Shown here: piece after piece, positions 50,926 to 58,766 of the stretch
How the letters are laid out: every line of letters starts with the position of its first letter
Numbering within the stretch: position 1 is the first letter of the stretch
Assembly (NCBI GenBank): GCA_015075635.1
Contig: JABTUA010000002.1
Location: 1,116,001-1,180,000, forward strand
Source: Polyangiaceae bacterium
Lineage (GTDB): Bacteria; Myxococcota_A; Polyangia; Polyangiales; Polyangiaceae
Direction of reading: 5' to 3'
DNA length: 64,000 bases
Position numbers and translations under genes: made by a program
The notes under the pieces: generated by a model
What the model saw: only the letters and a program-made list of their open reading frames with translations
Told to the model about the DNA's origin: nothing
The model's database searches: none

Positions 50926-53211
50926 TTACTCGTCAGTGCCGGGGGCCTCGATCACCAGGAGCGCGGGGCTGACCTGGACGATCCCTTCCAGTCCTGCGGT
51001 ACCGAACGCGAAGGTCAGGTTGAGCGTGCCGGAGGGCAGCGTGCCGCGCCGGACCAGCTTCGCGACCTCGGGCCCCGCCTTGTCGTCCAGGCTGCTCACC
51101 GGCAGCGCGCGCTTCTGGCGCGCCCGCTCCACGCAGGGCTTGAGCGCGCCGCAGCGCTCGCGCTCGACCAGGAAGTCGAGCTCGCGCTGCCAGAGCCCGC
51201 GCCAGAGCTCCGTCGCCGCCGAGCCCCCGGCGAAGGCCGGCTCACTGGCGAGCTTCGCGAACTTGTCGCGATACTCGATCCGTTCGGCGCCCTTCGCTGC
51301 GCGCGCGCGCAGCGCAAACAGGTAGCTCGACGCGACGAAGCCGAGCGACTTCACCTCGGGGTGGGCCACGGGATTGCCCGCGACGATCTCCTCGAGCAGC
51401 TTCGCTCCTTCTTCGGGTTTGCCTGAGAGAGCGCGAGCCCCCGCCCAATCGATGGCCGCGCGCAGCCGAAGCTCGAGCGGGATGCCCTCGCCGGTCAGCG
51501 GCTTGGCGACCTGTTCCAGCACGGCGTAGGCCTTGGGCGAGCGCTGGAGAGTGGCGTCGCTCTCCGCGAGCAGCAGCACCAAGCGGGCGCGGTCGAGTGA
51601 GTCCGCGGCATACTCCGGGATCAAGGTGGCGAGCTCGTTGGCTGCGGCTCTCGCGTAGTCCGGGCTTTGCTTCACCGTCCCGGTCCAAAGCCCCAGGATC
51701 TGGAACGCGAAGTAGTTCGTCGGATCGACCTCCTTCGGCAGGAGCTCGAGCAGAGGTTGCACGTCTTCGTCGCGGAACGCCAGCGCTGCGACCGCCAGCG
51801 TGGAGGCGTGCGAGAGCGCGTCGTTCGGCGCTGCCTTCGCGATCTCGGTCGCGCGCTTCCTCAAGTCGGCGCGCACGCCCGCGGGGACCTTGGTCTCGTG
51901 CTTGACCACGGCGTCGTAGCCGGCGGCGATGGTGTCGGCGAACAGCACCGCGCCGGCGAAGTGCGGCGAGCTCTGCGCCGCCTCCTTCGCCGCAGCCTGC
52001 ATCGACGCCAGACGCTCCAAGAAGCGACGCCCGAGCTCCTCTTGCGACGTGCCCGGCGACGCCATGGTCCCGTAGAGCCAGGGCGTGATCTGCACGATGG
52101 CCAGGTAGCCCTCGATGCCCCGCACGTCGCGCCCGCCGCCGCTCTTCCAGGCGCGCTCGAGCTCGGCGCTCATCTTCGCGGTGCGCGGGTGTTGCCTCCA
52201 GGCCAGCGAGCACAAGAAGGTGCTGCCCATCCCCAGGGGCAGGCCCGGGCAGAGCCCGTTCTCGAGCTCCGTCTCCGCCAGCGCCGCCGCCAGGCCCAGG
52301 TGCGAAGCCGCCTCCGCTTGGTGCGGCGCGAGCACCTTCTTGGCGTCCTCGAGCCGGCGGGCGTCGAGCAGCGCGCGCGCCAGCTCGAGCCGGCTGGGCA
52401 GGTCGTTCGCGCTCTTCTCCAGCTTCTTGATCTTCGACACGGCCTCCAGCGCGCGCTCGGCTCGCGCGATGCGCCCCGCCTGGATGCGATTCTGAGCCGG
52501 GTACTTCTTGGCCTCGTCGAGCGCGCTCTGGGTCGCTGGGAGGTCGAGATCGTGAGCGGCGGCACGCGCCAACGCCGCCCAGCGGGCGGCCTCGTTGGGC
52601 ACGAGCTCGACGCCGATCTCGCGCGCCAGCCGCACGATGTCCCAGCGCCCCAAGGTCTGCGCGGCGTTGTCGATGCGGTCCGCGAGCTCTGGGGTCAAGG
52701 CTGTCGGCGAAGCGGCATCGGCGGCGCGATCTCGAAGCCACGTCGCCGCGCACTTCTCCCCCAGCGAGCTCACCGCCGCGGGCAGGTCGTCGTAGCTCGC
52801 TTTGCCGGACATCGCCCGCACGGTCATCAAGTCCTGCGCCAGACGCTGACTGGTGCCGAGCTCGTACAACGCGTCGGGCGACGAGCCGCCGACCGCCAGG
52901 TGCAGGAGCGGTCGCTCGCGCACCAGCGGGCTCTCGCGCTTCGCCAGCTCCGAGCGCTCCGCCTGGCCGAGCTGCTGCACGAAGTCTCGGAGCTCCGTCT
53001 TGATCGCGCGAGGGAGGGCTGCGAGCACGTCGTTCGTGCGCTCGACCGAGCGCAGCGCGCGGATCAGCTGCTGCCGCTTCGTCAGCGGCTTCTCGGGGCC
53101 CTGCTCGGGCTTTCCGCTCGTCGGCGCGGCAGGTGGTGGCGCCGGAGGGCCGCAAGCTGCGGCGATCAGCGCGAGAGCTGCGACGATCCGGACCCCGTTC
53201 AGGCGCGACAC
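50926..53211 (-). CDS. Large helical-repeat lipoprotein, unknown function
   Basis: 761 residues. Signal peptide with lipobox ALALIAAACG, then a Pro-rich spacer. The body is Ala/Leu/Glu-rich helices resembling TPR/SEL1-like repeats (LARALLDARRLEDAKKVLAPH; DRARLVLLLAESDATL), ending in a short beta region (NLTFAFGTAGLEGIVQV). It should sit on the periplasmic side of a membrane. I recognise no named family. It overlaps nothing and lies 31 bases after the pcm-like stop in the same direction. Confidence 0.8.
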   Translation of the reverse strand: MSRLNGVRIVAALALIAAACGPPAPPPAAPTSGKPEQGPEKPLTKRQQLIRALRSVERTNDVLAALPRAIKTELRDFVQQLGQAERSELAKRESPLVRERPLLHLAVGGSSPDALYELGTSQRLAQDLMTVRAMSGKASYDDLPAAVSSLGEKCAATWLRDRAADAASPTALTPELADRIDNAAQTLGRWDIVRLAREIGVELVPNEAARWAALARAAAHDLDLPATQSALDEAKKYPAQNRIQAGRIARAERALEAVSKIKKLEKSANDLPSRLELARALLDARRLEDAKKVLAPHQAEAASHLGLAAALAETELENGLCPGLPLGMGSTFLCSLAWRQHPRTAKMSAELERAWKSGGGRDVRGIEGYLAIVQITPWLYGTMASPGTSQEELGRRFLERLASMQAAAKEAAQSSPHFAGAVLFADTIAAGYDAVVKHETKVPAGVRADLRKRATEIAKAAPNDALSHASTLAVAALAFRDEDVQPLLELLPKEVDPTNYFAFQILGLWTGTVKQSPDYARAAANELATLIPEYAADSLDRARLVLLLAESDATLQRSPKAYAVLEQVAKPLTGEGIPLELRLRAAIDWAGARALSGKPEEGAKLLEEIVAGNPVAHPEVKSLGFVASSYLFALRARAAKGAERIEYRDKFAKLASEPAFAGGSAATELWRGLWQRELDFLVERERCGALKPCVERARQKRALPVSSLDDKAGPEVAKLVRRGTLPSGTLNLTFAFGTAGLEGIVQVSPALLVIEAPGTDE

Positions 53212-53242
53212 GGCGCGAGCTTATTCCTCAGCGGAAGTGGCG

Positions 53243-53962
53243 TCATCGCCGCTCTGCGCCCTCACCCAAAAAGGGCACGAAGCGCACGTCGGCCAGCCGG
53301 CGCACCTCGAACGCGCCCTCGCCGCGCCCACTCTGGGCGCGCTTCCACAGCTCGAGCTGCTGGCTCTTGCCCTCCGGCCCGACGGGCACGACCAGACGAC
53401 CGCCGAGCGCCAACTGATCCAAGAGCGGCTGCGGGACCTTGGCGGGCGCCGCCGTCACCACGATGACCTGGAAGGGCGCCTCCTCGGGCCAGCCCTGGTA
53501 GCCGTCGCCGGTGAAGAGCGCCACGCGCTCCGGGCCGTAGCCGGCGGCGCGCAGCTGGCGCTTGCCGAGCTCCGCGAGCTCCGGGATGTACTCGATGCTG
53601 AACACCTTGGCGCAGAGCTCGGCCAGGATCGCCGCCTGGTAGCCGCTGCCGGTGCCGATCTCCAGGCAACGGTCCTTCGGCTCCGGCTTCACGGCCTCCG
53701 TCATGAACGCCACGATGTAGGGCTGGCTGATGGTCTGGTCCCAGCCGATGGGCAACGGCTGATCGGTGTAGGCACGCTTGGTGAACGGCGGCGGCACGAA
53801 GGCGTGCCGCGGAACCTTGCGTACGGCCGCGAGCACGCGCGCGTCCCGTACGCCGCGAGCCTCGATGGTGTCGCGCACCATCTGCTCGCGCTCGCGATCG
53901 AAGTCCGGCTCAGCGCGGCAAGCGACCGCCCACAGGGCGAAGAGCACGAGCACGCGGGACAC
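53243..53962 (-). CDS. pcm: Protein-L-isoaspartate O-methyltransferase-like, exported lipoprotein
   Basis: 239 residues. The Pcm core is clear: ARGVRDARVLAAVRKVPRHA, PLPIGWDQTISQPYIVAFM, the SAM motif LEIGTGSGYQAAILAEL, post-motif VFSIEYIPELAELGKRQL, and LVVPVGPEGKSQQL. Family members repair isoaspartate in aged proteins, normally in the cytoplasm. Here the N-terminus from GTG 53962 is hydrophobic and ends LWAVAC, a lipoprotein signal, suggesting an envelope location. SAM supply there would be a puzzle, so the signal may instead be a membrane tether. Confidence 0.88.
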   Translation of the reverse strand: MSRVLVLFALWAVACRAEPDFDREREQMVRDTIEARGVRDARVLAAVRKVPRHAFVPPPFTKRAYTDQPLPIGWDQTISQPYIVAFMTEAVKPEPKDRCLEIGTGSGYQAAILAELCAKVFSIEYIPELAELGKRQLRAAGYGPERVALFTGDGYQGWPEEAPFQVIVVTAAPAKVPQPLLDQLALGGRLVVPVGPEGKSQQLELWKRAQSGRGEGAFEVRRLADVRFVPFLGEGAERR

Positions 53963-54034
53963 GACGGGATCCAAGCACGCAGTCAGCGCGCGTCCAGCTC
54001 GACCGGGCGCCCCGAAGGTCGTAGCCTCTGGCGT

Positions 54035-54961
54035 ATGGGTCGCTGGCTCGGGCTCGTCGTTGCGCTCCTGGCAGCGTGCTCCGGCCAGTCGTCGCAGGAG
54101 CCGGGCGGCGGTGGCGGCGGCGGCGGTGGGAGCGGCGGCGTCCACACCATCGACGGCGGCGGCGGCTGGGGCCCGGGCGGCGCGGACGCCGGCTCTGCCT
54201 GCGCGCCCGTCGGGGCAAAGCAACCCTGCTACGCCGGCCCCCTCAGCGCCGCAGGGATCGGCGTGTGCCAGCTGGGCGAGCAGGCCTGCAGCGCCAGCGG
54301 TTGGGGAGCCTGCGTGGGCAGCGTGCTGCCGAGCTCGGAGTCGTGCGGCGACGGCCTCGACGACGACTGCGACGGCTCGTCCGACGAAGGCTGCCAGTGT
54401 GCTTCCGGCGACACGCAGGCCTGCGGCGCCGAGAGCAAGGGAGTGTGCAAGCCGGGCAAGCAGCTCTGCGTCAACGGAGTGTGGTCACCGAGCTGCGACG
54501 GCGCGGTGCTCCCATCCCCCGAGCAGTGCAACGGCAAGGACGACGATTGCGACGGGCAGATCGACGACGGCAACCCCGAGGGTGGCGGGGCCTGCGCGAC
54601 CGGGCTCGCCGGCCCCTGCGCAAAGGGCGAGAACATGTGCAGCGCCGGCAAGCTCGCCTGCAAGCCGAACGGAGATCCGAACGATCCCGCGTGCAAGCCC
54701 TGCGTCGGCTGCCTGCAAGGGCACGCCGACTGCAACATCGCTTGTCAGAAGATCGCGGATCGCCCTGGGGGCAGCTGCGCGGCCCCGACCAGCACCGATC
54801 CCGGAGCCTGCTGCTCGTGCCTCCCCCAATACGACTGCTCGCAGTGCCTCGCCGGCTTCGCCAGCTGCGACGCGGCCTGTCAGAACGCGGGCTACGCCGA
54901 GGGCTACTGCGCGGTGAACGCCAGCACCGACCCTGGCAACTGCTGCGCGTGTTTGAACTGA
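54035..54961 (+). CDS. MopE-like Cys/Asp-rich lipoprotein
   Basis: 308 residues. Lipobox LVVALLAACS, a poly-Gly spacer, then Cys-rich modules. Two contain the MopE metal-binding pattern: SCGDGLDDDCDGSSDEGC and QCNGKDDDCDGQIDDG. The C-terminal ~90 residues have regular Cys pairs (CVGCLQGHADCNIACQ; CSQCLAGFASCDAACQ) suggesting disulfide-stabilised repeats. It is probably displayed on the cell surface and binds calcium or another metal. Common in myxobacteria; function unknown. Its stop overlaps the next ATG by one base. Confidence 0.85.
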   Translation: MGRWLGLVVALLAACSGQSSQEPGGGGGGGGGSGGVHTIDGGGGWGPGGADAGSACAPVGAKQPCYAGPLSAAGIGVCQLGEQACSASGWGACVGSVLPSSESCGDGLDDDCDGSSDEGCQCASGDTQACGAESKGVCKPGKQLCVNGVWSPSCDGAVLPSPEQCNGKDDDCDGQIDDGNPEGGGACATGLAGPCAKGENMCSAGKLACKPNGDPNDPACKPCVGCLQGHADCNIACQKIADRPGGSCAAPTSTDPGACCSCLPQYDCSQCLAGFASCDAACQNAGYAEGYCAVNASTDPGNCCACLN

Positions 54962-55422
54962 TGACGATCGATCTCGAGCTCGAGTCCACCCTCGCCGCGC
55001 CCGACGACCAAGTCTGGGCGACGGTAGCGACCCTGGAGGGAGTGAACCGAGAGCTCGCGCCGTGGGTCCGGATGACGGCTCCGGCGGAGGCGCGCGGCAA
55101 GTCCCTCGCGGATGTGCCGCTCGGAGAGGTCGTCTTCACCTCGACGCTGCTCGGGCTCGGCTTCCTTCCCTTCGACCGGCACGCGCTCCGCCTGGTGGAG
55201 GCCGAGCGCGGACACTTCCTGGAGCGCTCGAGCTCGCTCTTGCAGCGGAGTTGGGAGCACGAGCGCTGGGTCGAGCCCGTGCCGGGCGGCACACGCGTGC
55301 GCGATCGGCTGCGCATCGAGCCCCGCTTCGCACCGAGCGCCGTGGTCCGCGCCGTCGTTCGAGCGCTGTTCCGCTGGCGCCACCGGCGGCTGCGCGCGCG
55401 CTTCGGCTTGCTCCAGACCTGA
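54961..55422 (+). CDS. SRPBCC-like small protein
   Basis: 153 residues, cytoplasmic. Starts MTIDLELESTLAAPDDQVWATV, the usual first strand and helix of SRPBCC/polyketide-cyclase folds. It continues with GEVVFTSTLLGLGFLPFDRH and a beta stretch ending in a basic long helix (RALFRWRHRRLRARFGLLQT). Ligand unknown. The ATG overlaps the MopE-like stop. Confidence 0.72.
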   Translation: MTIDLELESTLAAPDDQVWATVATLEGVNRELAPWVRMTAPAEARGKSLADVPLGEVVFTSTLLGLGFLPFDRHALRLVEAERGHFLERSSSLLQRSWEHERWVEPVPGGTRVRDRLRIEPRFAPSAVVRAVVRALFRWRHRRLRARFGLLQT

Positions 55423-55437
55423 TCCCGGTTCAGAGTC

Positions 55438-56118
55438 GTGGAGCAGATGCACCAAGGGGTTCTACCGGCGGGGATCGCCGCGGTCACGCTGACGGCGCTG
55501 CCCGCGTCGGCCGGGCCGGAGGCGGTGCTGACGACGCTGACCCGCATCGAGGAGAACCTGCGGGAGTCGGCCTACACCCACGCCACGCGCGTGGACGAGC
55601 GCGCCGGCCGCTACGAGTTCGACTGCTCCGGCATGGCCGCGTGGGTGCTCCGGCGCGCCTCGCCCGTCGCGCAGGCCGCGGTGAGCTACCGCGCCAAGAA
55701 CGGCCGCGCCCTGGCCCGCGACTACTACCATCAGATCGCCGCGACTCGGACCGGCAACGCGCGCTACGGCTGGGAGCGCGTGCCCCGCGTCGCCGACGCC
55801 GCGGCGGGTGACGTCATCGCCTGGCTCCGCCCAAAGGAGATCCGTTCGGCCAACACCGGGCACGTGGCTTTCCTGATGTCGGCGCCGGAGCCCGTCGCCG
55901 GCGTCCCGGACGCCTACCTGGTGCGGATCGCCGACGCCTCCCGCTACCGTCACCAGGACGACTCCCGCGCCGGCAGCGATCGCACGGGTTTCGGCCAGGG
56001 CACCATACTGGTGGTCGCCGATCCCGAGACCGGCGCGCCCGTCGCCTACGGCTGGGTCGGCCTGCGCTCGGCGTGGATCCTCAGCACCCCGATGGCGATC
56101 GGGCGAGCCGTGCGTTGA
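55438..56118 (+). CDS. NlpC/P60-like exported cysteine peptidase or amidase
   Basis: 226 residues. N-terminal signal peptide (VLPAGIAAVTLTALPASAGP). The candidate catalytic Cys is in YEFDCSGMAAWVLRR, the DCSG pattern of NlpC/P60 proteins, and the His is in NTGHVAFLMSAPE. Between them is RVADAAAGDVIAWLRP, matching the PGDxxxW-like segment. It probably cleaves peptidoglycan stem peptides. Start GTG 55438, with an ATG three codons later as alternative. Confidence 0.75.
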   Translation: MEQMHQGVLPAGIAAVTLTALPASAGPEAVLTTLTRIEENLRESAYTHATRVDERAGRYEFDCSGMAAWVLRRASPVAQAAVSYRAKNGRALARDYYHQIAATRTGNARYGWERVPRVADAAAGDVIAWLRPKEIRSANTGHVAFLMSAPEPVAGVPDAYLVRIADASRYRHQDDSRAGSDRTGFGQGTILVVADPETGAPVAYGWVGLRSAWILSTPMAIGRAVR

Positions 56119-56132
56119 TGTAGAGTACGAGC

Positions 56133-56492
56133 ATGTGGATTCGGTCGATGATCATCGCGGGCGGGGTGGCGCTGTCCGTCGCCTGTAGCTCCAGCACCAC
56201 GACCGAAGCGCCGAAGAGCGACGCTCCGGCGTGTGAGAATTACTCCGGCACGTGGAACATCGACGGCTGCCTGATCAAGCAGTGCGTGATCGCACAGTCG
56301 GGCTGCGAAGTGACCTTCAGCTGCACGACGATCCTGAACACCCCGACCAGCGCCACCGGGACGGCGAACGGCAAGGAGGTCGAGTTCACGAGCTCCGACC
56401 TGCACTGCACGATCGCGACCGCCGGCAAGGGACTCGCCGGCAACTGCACCAACGAGGCGGGAGCCTGCCAGCTGACAGGCTCCTTGCTCTGA
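56133..56492 (+). CDS. Small Cys-containing lipoprotein, unknown function
   Basis: 119 residues. Lipobox GGVALSVACSS. The mature part has seven or so Cys, for example NIDGCLIKQCVIAQSGCEV and SSDLHCTIATAGKG, suggesting disulfides, and Thr/Ser-rich beta strands. No family recognised. It follows the NlpC/P60 gene by 14 bases. Confidence 0.7.
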   Translation: MWIRSMIIAGGVALSVACSSSTTTEAPKSDAPACENYSGTWNIDGCLIKQCVIAQSGCEVTFSCTTILNTPTSATGTANGKEVEFTSSDLHCTIATAGKGLAGNCTNEAGACQLTGSLL

Positions 56493-56536
56493 CTCGGAAG
56501 CCTCTGGCAGAGTATCCGCGAGGGAGGCAAATCCGA

Positions 56537-56902
56537 ATGTGGAAGTCCATGGTGGTGAAGGTGTGCGCGGGGCTCGCACTGGTCCTCTCGCTCGGCGCCT
56601 GCGGTGACGACGACGACGGCGGCGGCGGCGGCGGCGGCGGCTCCTCGGGCTCGATGTTCTCTTGCGATACGCCGGCCAAGTTCGCCTGCTTCGAGATCGC
56701 CATCCCGCCGGGTTCGGGCCAGCAAGCCGCCGCCGATCAGTGCACGGCGGATGGCGGGACGGTCGGCACCGCGTGTCCGAGCGCCTCCGTCATCGGCGAG
56801 TGCAACGGGGCGATTCACTACTTCTACTACACCGGCTACAGCGCCGTGGATAAGGCCGAGGAAGTGTGCGTGGGCCTAGGTGGCACCTGGTCGACGCCGT
56901 GA
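56537..56902 (+). CDS. Small lipoprotein with poly-Asp/poly-Gly spacer
   Basis: 121 residues. Lipobox LVLSLGACGDDDDGG followed by eight Gly and a compact Cys-containing domain (SCDTPAKFACFEIAIPPGSG, VIGECNGAIHYFYYTGY, AEEVCVGLGGTW). GGGAGG lies about 10 bases before the ATG. Similar in style to the neighbour lipoprotein and to many myxobacterial surface lipoproteins; function unknown. Confidence 0.75.
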   Translation: MWKSMVVKVCAGLALVLSLGACGDDDDGGGGGGGGSSGSMFSCDTPAKFACFEIAIPPGSGQQAAADQCTADGGTVGTACPSASVIGECNGAIHYFYYTGYSAVDKAEEVCVGLGGTWSTP

Positions 56903-56911
56903 GCAAGAAAA

Positions 56912-56937
56912 AGGGCCGCGTCGGGTGACGCGGCCCT
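56912..56937 (-). terminator. Rho-independent terminator for the AgmX/PglI gene
   Basis: An 11-bp perfect stem AGGGCCGCGTC/GACGCGGCCCT with loop GGGT. On the minus strand it is followed by TTTTCTTG, so it ends the leftward transcript. The stem can also slow the rightward lipoprotein transcript. Confidence 0.8.
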
Positions 56938-56971
56938 GCCTGGCCGAACGGGGTTCGATGCGGGGAGGCGC

Positions 56972-58510
56972 TCAGCCAGGCGTGAACATGATCGGGTAGC
57001 TCACCGTGACGATGCCGTTCTCGGGCGCCGGGAACGAGAGGCCGTAGTACGCGCCGACCACGCACGAGACCACTCCGCTGTCGGGCATGTCGCTGCCGGC
57101 GTTCGAGACGTTGCTCACCGCGCCGTCACGACCGATCACGAAGCGCACGCCGACGCGACCTTGCAGGTTCGGGTTCCGGGTGAGGCCCTGCTCGTAGCAC
57201 ATGCGGAAGCGGCCGAAGTTCTGGCGAACGATGCGCTGCACGACCTCGGCGGGCAGGTGACCGGACACCGTGGTGCCGCCGTCGGGACGCATCTGCGGAA
57301 CGCGCGGCTTGTGTCCCGGAGGCGTGCGACCCAGCGAGTGACCGAAGCCACCTTCGAGCCCCGAGCACACCGTGCCGCCGCAGGTGCCGATGCCGTTGAT
57401 GCCGATGCCCTCGCCCTTGCCGCCGGCGCCTTCGCCGATGCCGCTCAGGCCCAGGCCGTTCGAGCCCCACGAGTCGCCGATGTCGTCGCCCCACATGTTG
57501 CCCTGGGCGCTCTTGTCGTCGGTGCCGAGCGACGAGTCGCGGCCGAAGGGCGAGGTCGGTGCATTCGGATCGCCGCCGGGGCCGCTGTTCAGGAGGCCGA
57601 TCATTCCGAAGGTGCGGGCCTCGTTCAGGGCGCGCTCGCGCGCCAGGTGCGGGTCGAGGTTGTCCTTGGGACCGGCGACGCCCGCGCGCTTGTTGGCGAG
57701 CTTCGCGGTGGGCTTGCCCAGGGCCCCGGAGTCGCCCCGCGCGGCCTCGGCGCGCTCCCCGCCGCCCTTCTCGCGGTCGGTGTCCTCGGCGGTGGTCTCC
57801 TCGAGCTCGCGGTTCTTCTCGGCGCTCGCCGCCAGGTACTGCTGAATCAGGACCAGGCGCTCGTTCTCGTTCCCCTCGTCGTCGGTCAGGCCCATCGCCG
57901 GAACGAAGAAGGCCATGGCGCCGACGAAGGCGGCCGCGATGCAGGCGGAGAGCCCGAAGAAGCCGGCAGCGCTCGAGTCGTCCTGGGAGAAGTAGGCACG
58001 CTTGCTGCGCTTGCCGGGGTGCACGCCGGAGATCTGCACCTTCAGATCGCCGAAGCAGAGCTCGACGCGGGTGCCGAGCGCGAGTGAGATGGTCGCGCCG
58101 GGCGCCGCGCTCTCCGTGGCGTTCTGTTTGGTGACGCGGGCCGTCGCGCCGGCGGGCACGCTGACGCACGGCTCACCGGCGACCAAGCTGACGATCTCGA
58201 GGCGATCGGTGCCGAGCTTCTCGCTCGGCATGGTGAACTCGCTGGCGCGCTCGCCCACCGCGTAGGCGCGCGGAGGGTTCAGGTGCGCGACGTGGACGAT
58301 GCTGGTGCCCCAGAGCACGGTGATCTCGACCGCACGCGCGGCGACGTTCTCACACTCCTCGGAGCTGACGGCGGGGCCGCTCTGCACGAGCGCGTATCCC
58401 ATGGGCGCGTCGTCGTTCGCCAACGGAGCCCGCTCGAGCCCGAGCGCGGCGCGCGCGTCGAAGTTGGTCAGGTTCGAGAGGAAAGGGTTGACGGAGTTCG
58501 ACTGGGCCAT
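56972..58510 (-). CDS. AgmX/PglI C-terminal domain protein
   Basis: 512 residues. A soluble N-terminal region of about 180 residues, one membrane helix at about 185-208 (GLSACIAAAFVGAMAFFVPA), then a long Gly-rich disordered part (GLGLSGIGEGAGGKGEG). The conserved C-terminal domain follows: VVQRIVRQNFGRFRMCYEQG, VGVRFVIGRDGAVSNVSNAG, VVSCVVGAYYGLSFPAPENG and VSYPIMF, as in AgmX/PglI proteins linked to gliding motility and in TonB-like systems. AGGTGAAG lies upstream of ATG 58510. Probably spans the inner membrane with the C-terminal domain in the periplasm. Confidence 0.87.
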   Translation of the reverse strand: MAQSNSVNPFLSNLTNFDARAALGLERAPLANDDAPMGYALVQSGPAVSSEECENVAARAVEITVLWGTSIVHVAHLNPPRAYAVGERASEFTMPSEKLGTDRLEIVSLVAGEPCVSVPAGATARVTKQNATESAAPGATISLALGTRVELCFGDLKVQISGVHPGKRSKRAYFSQDDSSAAGFFGLSACIAAAFVGAMAFFVPAMGLTDDEGNENERLVLIQQYLAASAEKNRELEETTAEDTDREKGGGERAEAARGDSGALGKPTAKLANKRAGVAGPKDNLDPHLARERALNEARTFGMIGLLNSGPGGDPNAPTSPFGRDSSLGTDDKSAQGNMWGDDIGDSWGSNGLGLSGIGEGAGGKGEGIGINGIGTCGGTVCSGLEGGFGHSLGRTPPGHKPRVPQMRPDGGTTVSGHLPAEVVQRIVRQNFGRFRMCYEQGLTRNPNLQGRVGVRFVIGRDGAVSNVSNAGSDMPDSGVVSCVVGAYYGLSFPAPENGIVTVSYPIMFTPG

Positions 58511-58630
58511 GACGGATCTTCACCTCGTGATTTCGACGCCTGGCCAGCTTGGCGGAGCTTCGTCCCGCATCAGTGCGGGAGGGCCGCCCATCTGGCGTCG
58601 CGCGTCGTTCTTGTCGGGGATTGACAGGCC

Positions 58631-58669
58631 CCGGGCCCCCGGGGTTCCAAATATTTTCGGGGGCCCCGG
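58631..58669. other. GC-rich palindrome with AT loop in a divergent spacer
   Basis: Arms CCGGGCCCCCG (58631-58641) and CGGGGGCCCCGG (58658-58669) pair with one bulge. The loop contains CCAAATATTTT. It lies between the divergent AgmX/PglI and metalloprotease genes and could be a regulator site or RNA leader structure. Confidence 0.45.
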
Positions 58670-58766
58670 AAGGCCCGAAGAAGGCCGCGAGATCCCTCGG
58701 ACTTGCGCCGAGCCCGACCCGCTGCCAAGGATCGGCCCCCACCCGCGGACTACACAGGGAGGCAGT

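Noticed and set aside
58621..58657. Promoter from TTGACA (58621) and TATTTT (58652)
   Set aside because: The spacer would be 25 bases, too long for a sigma-70-type promoter.
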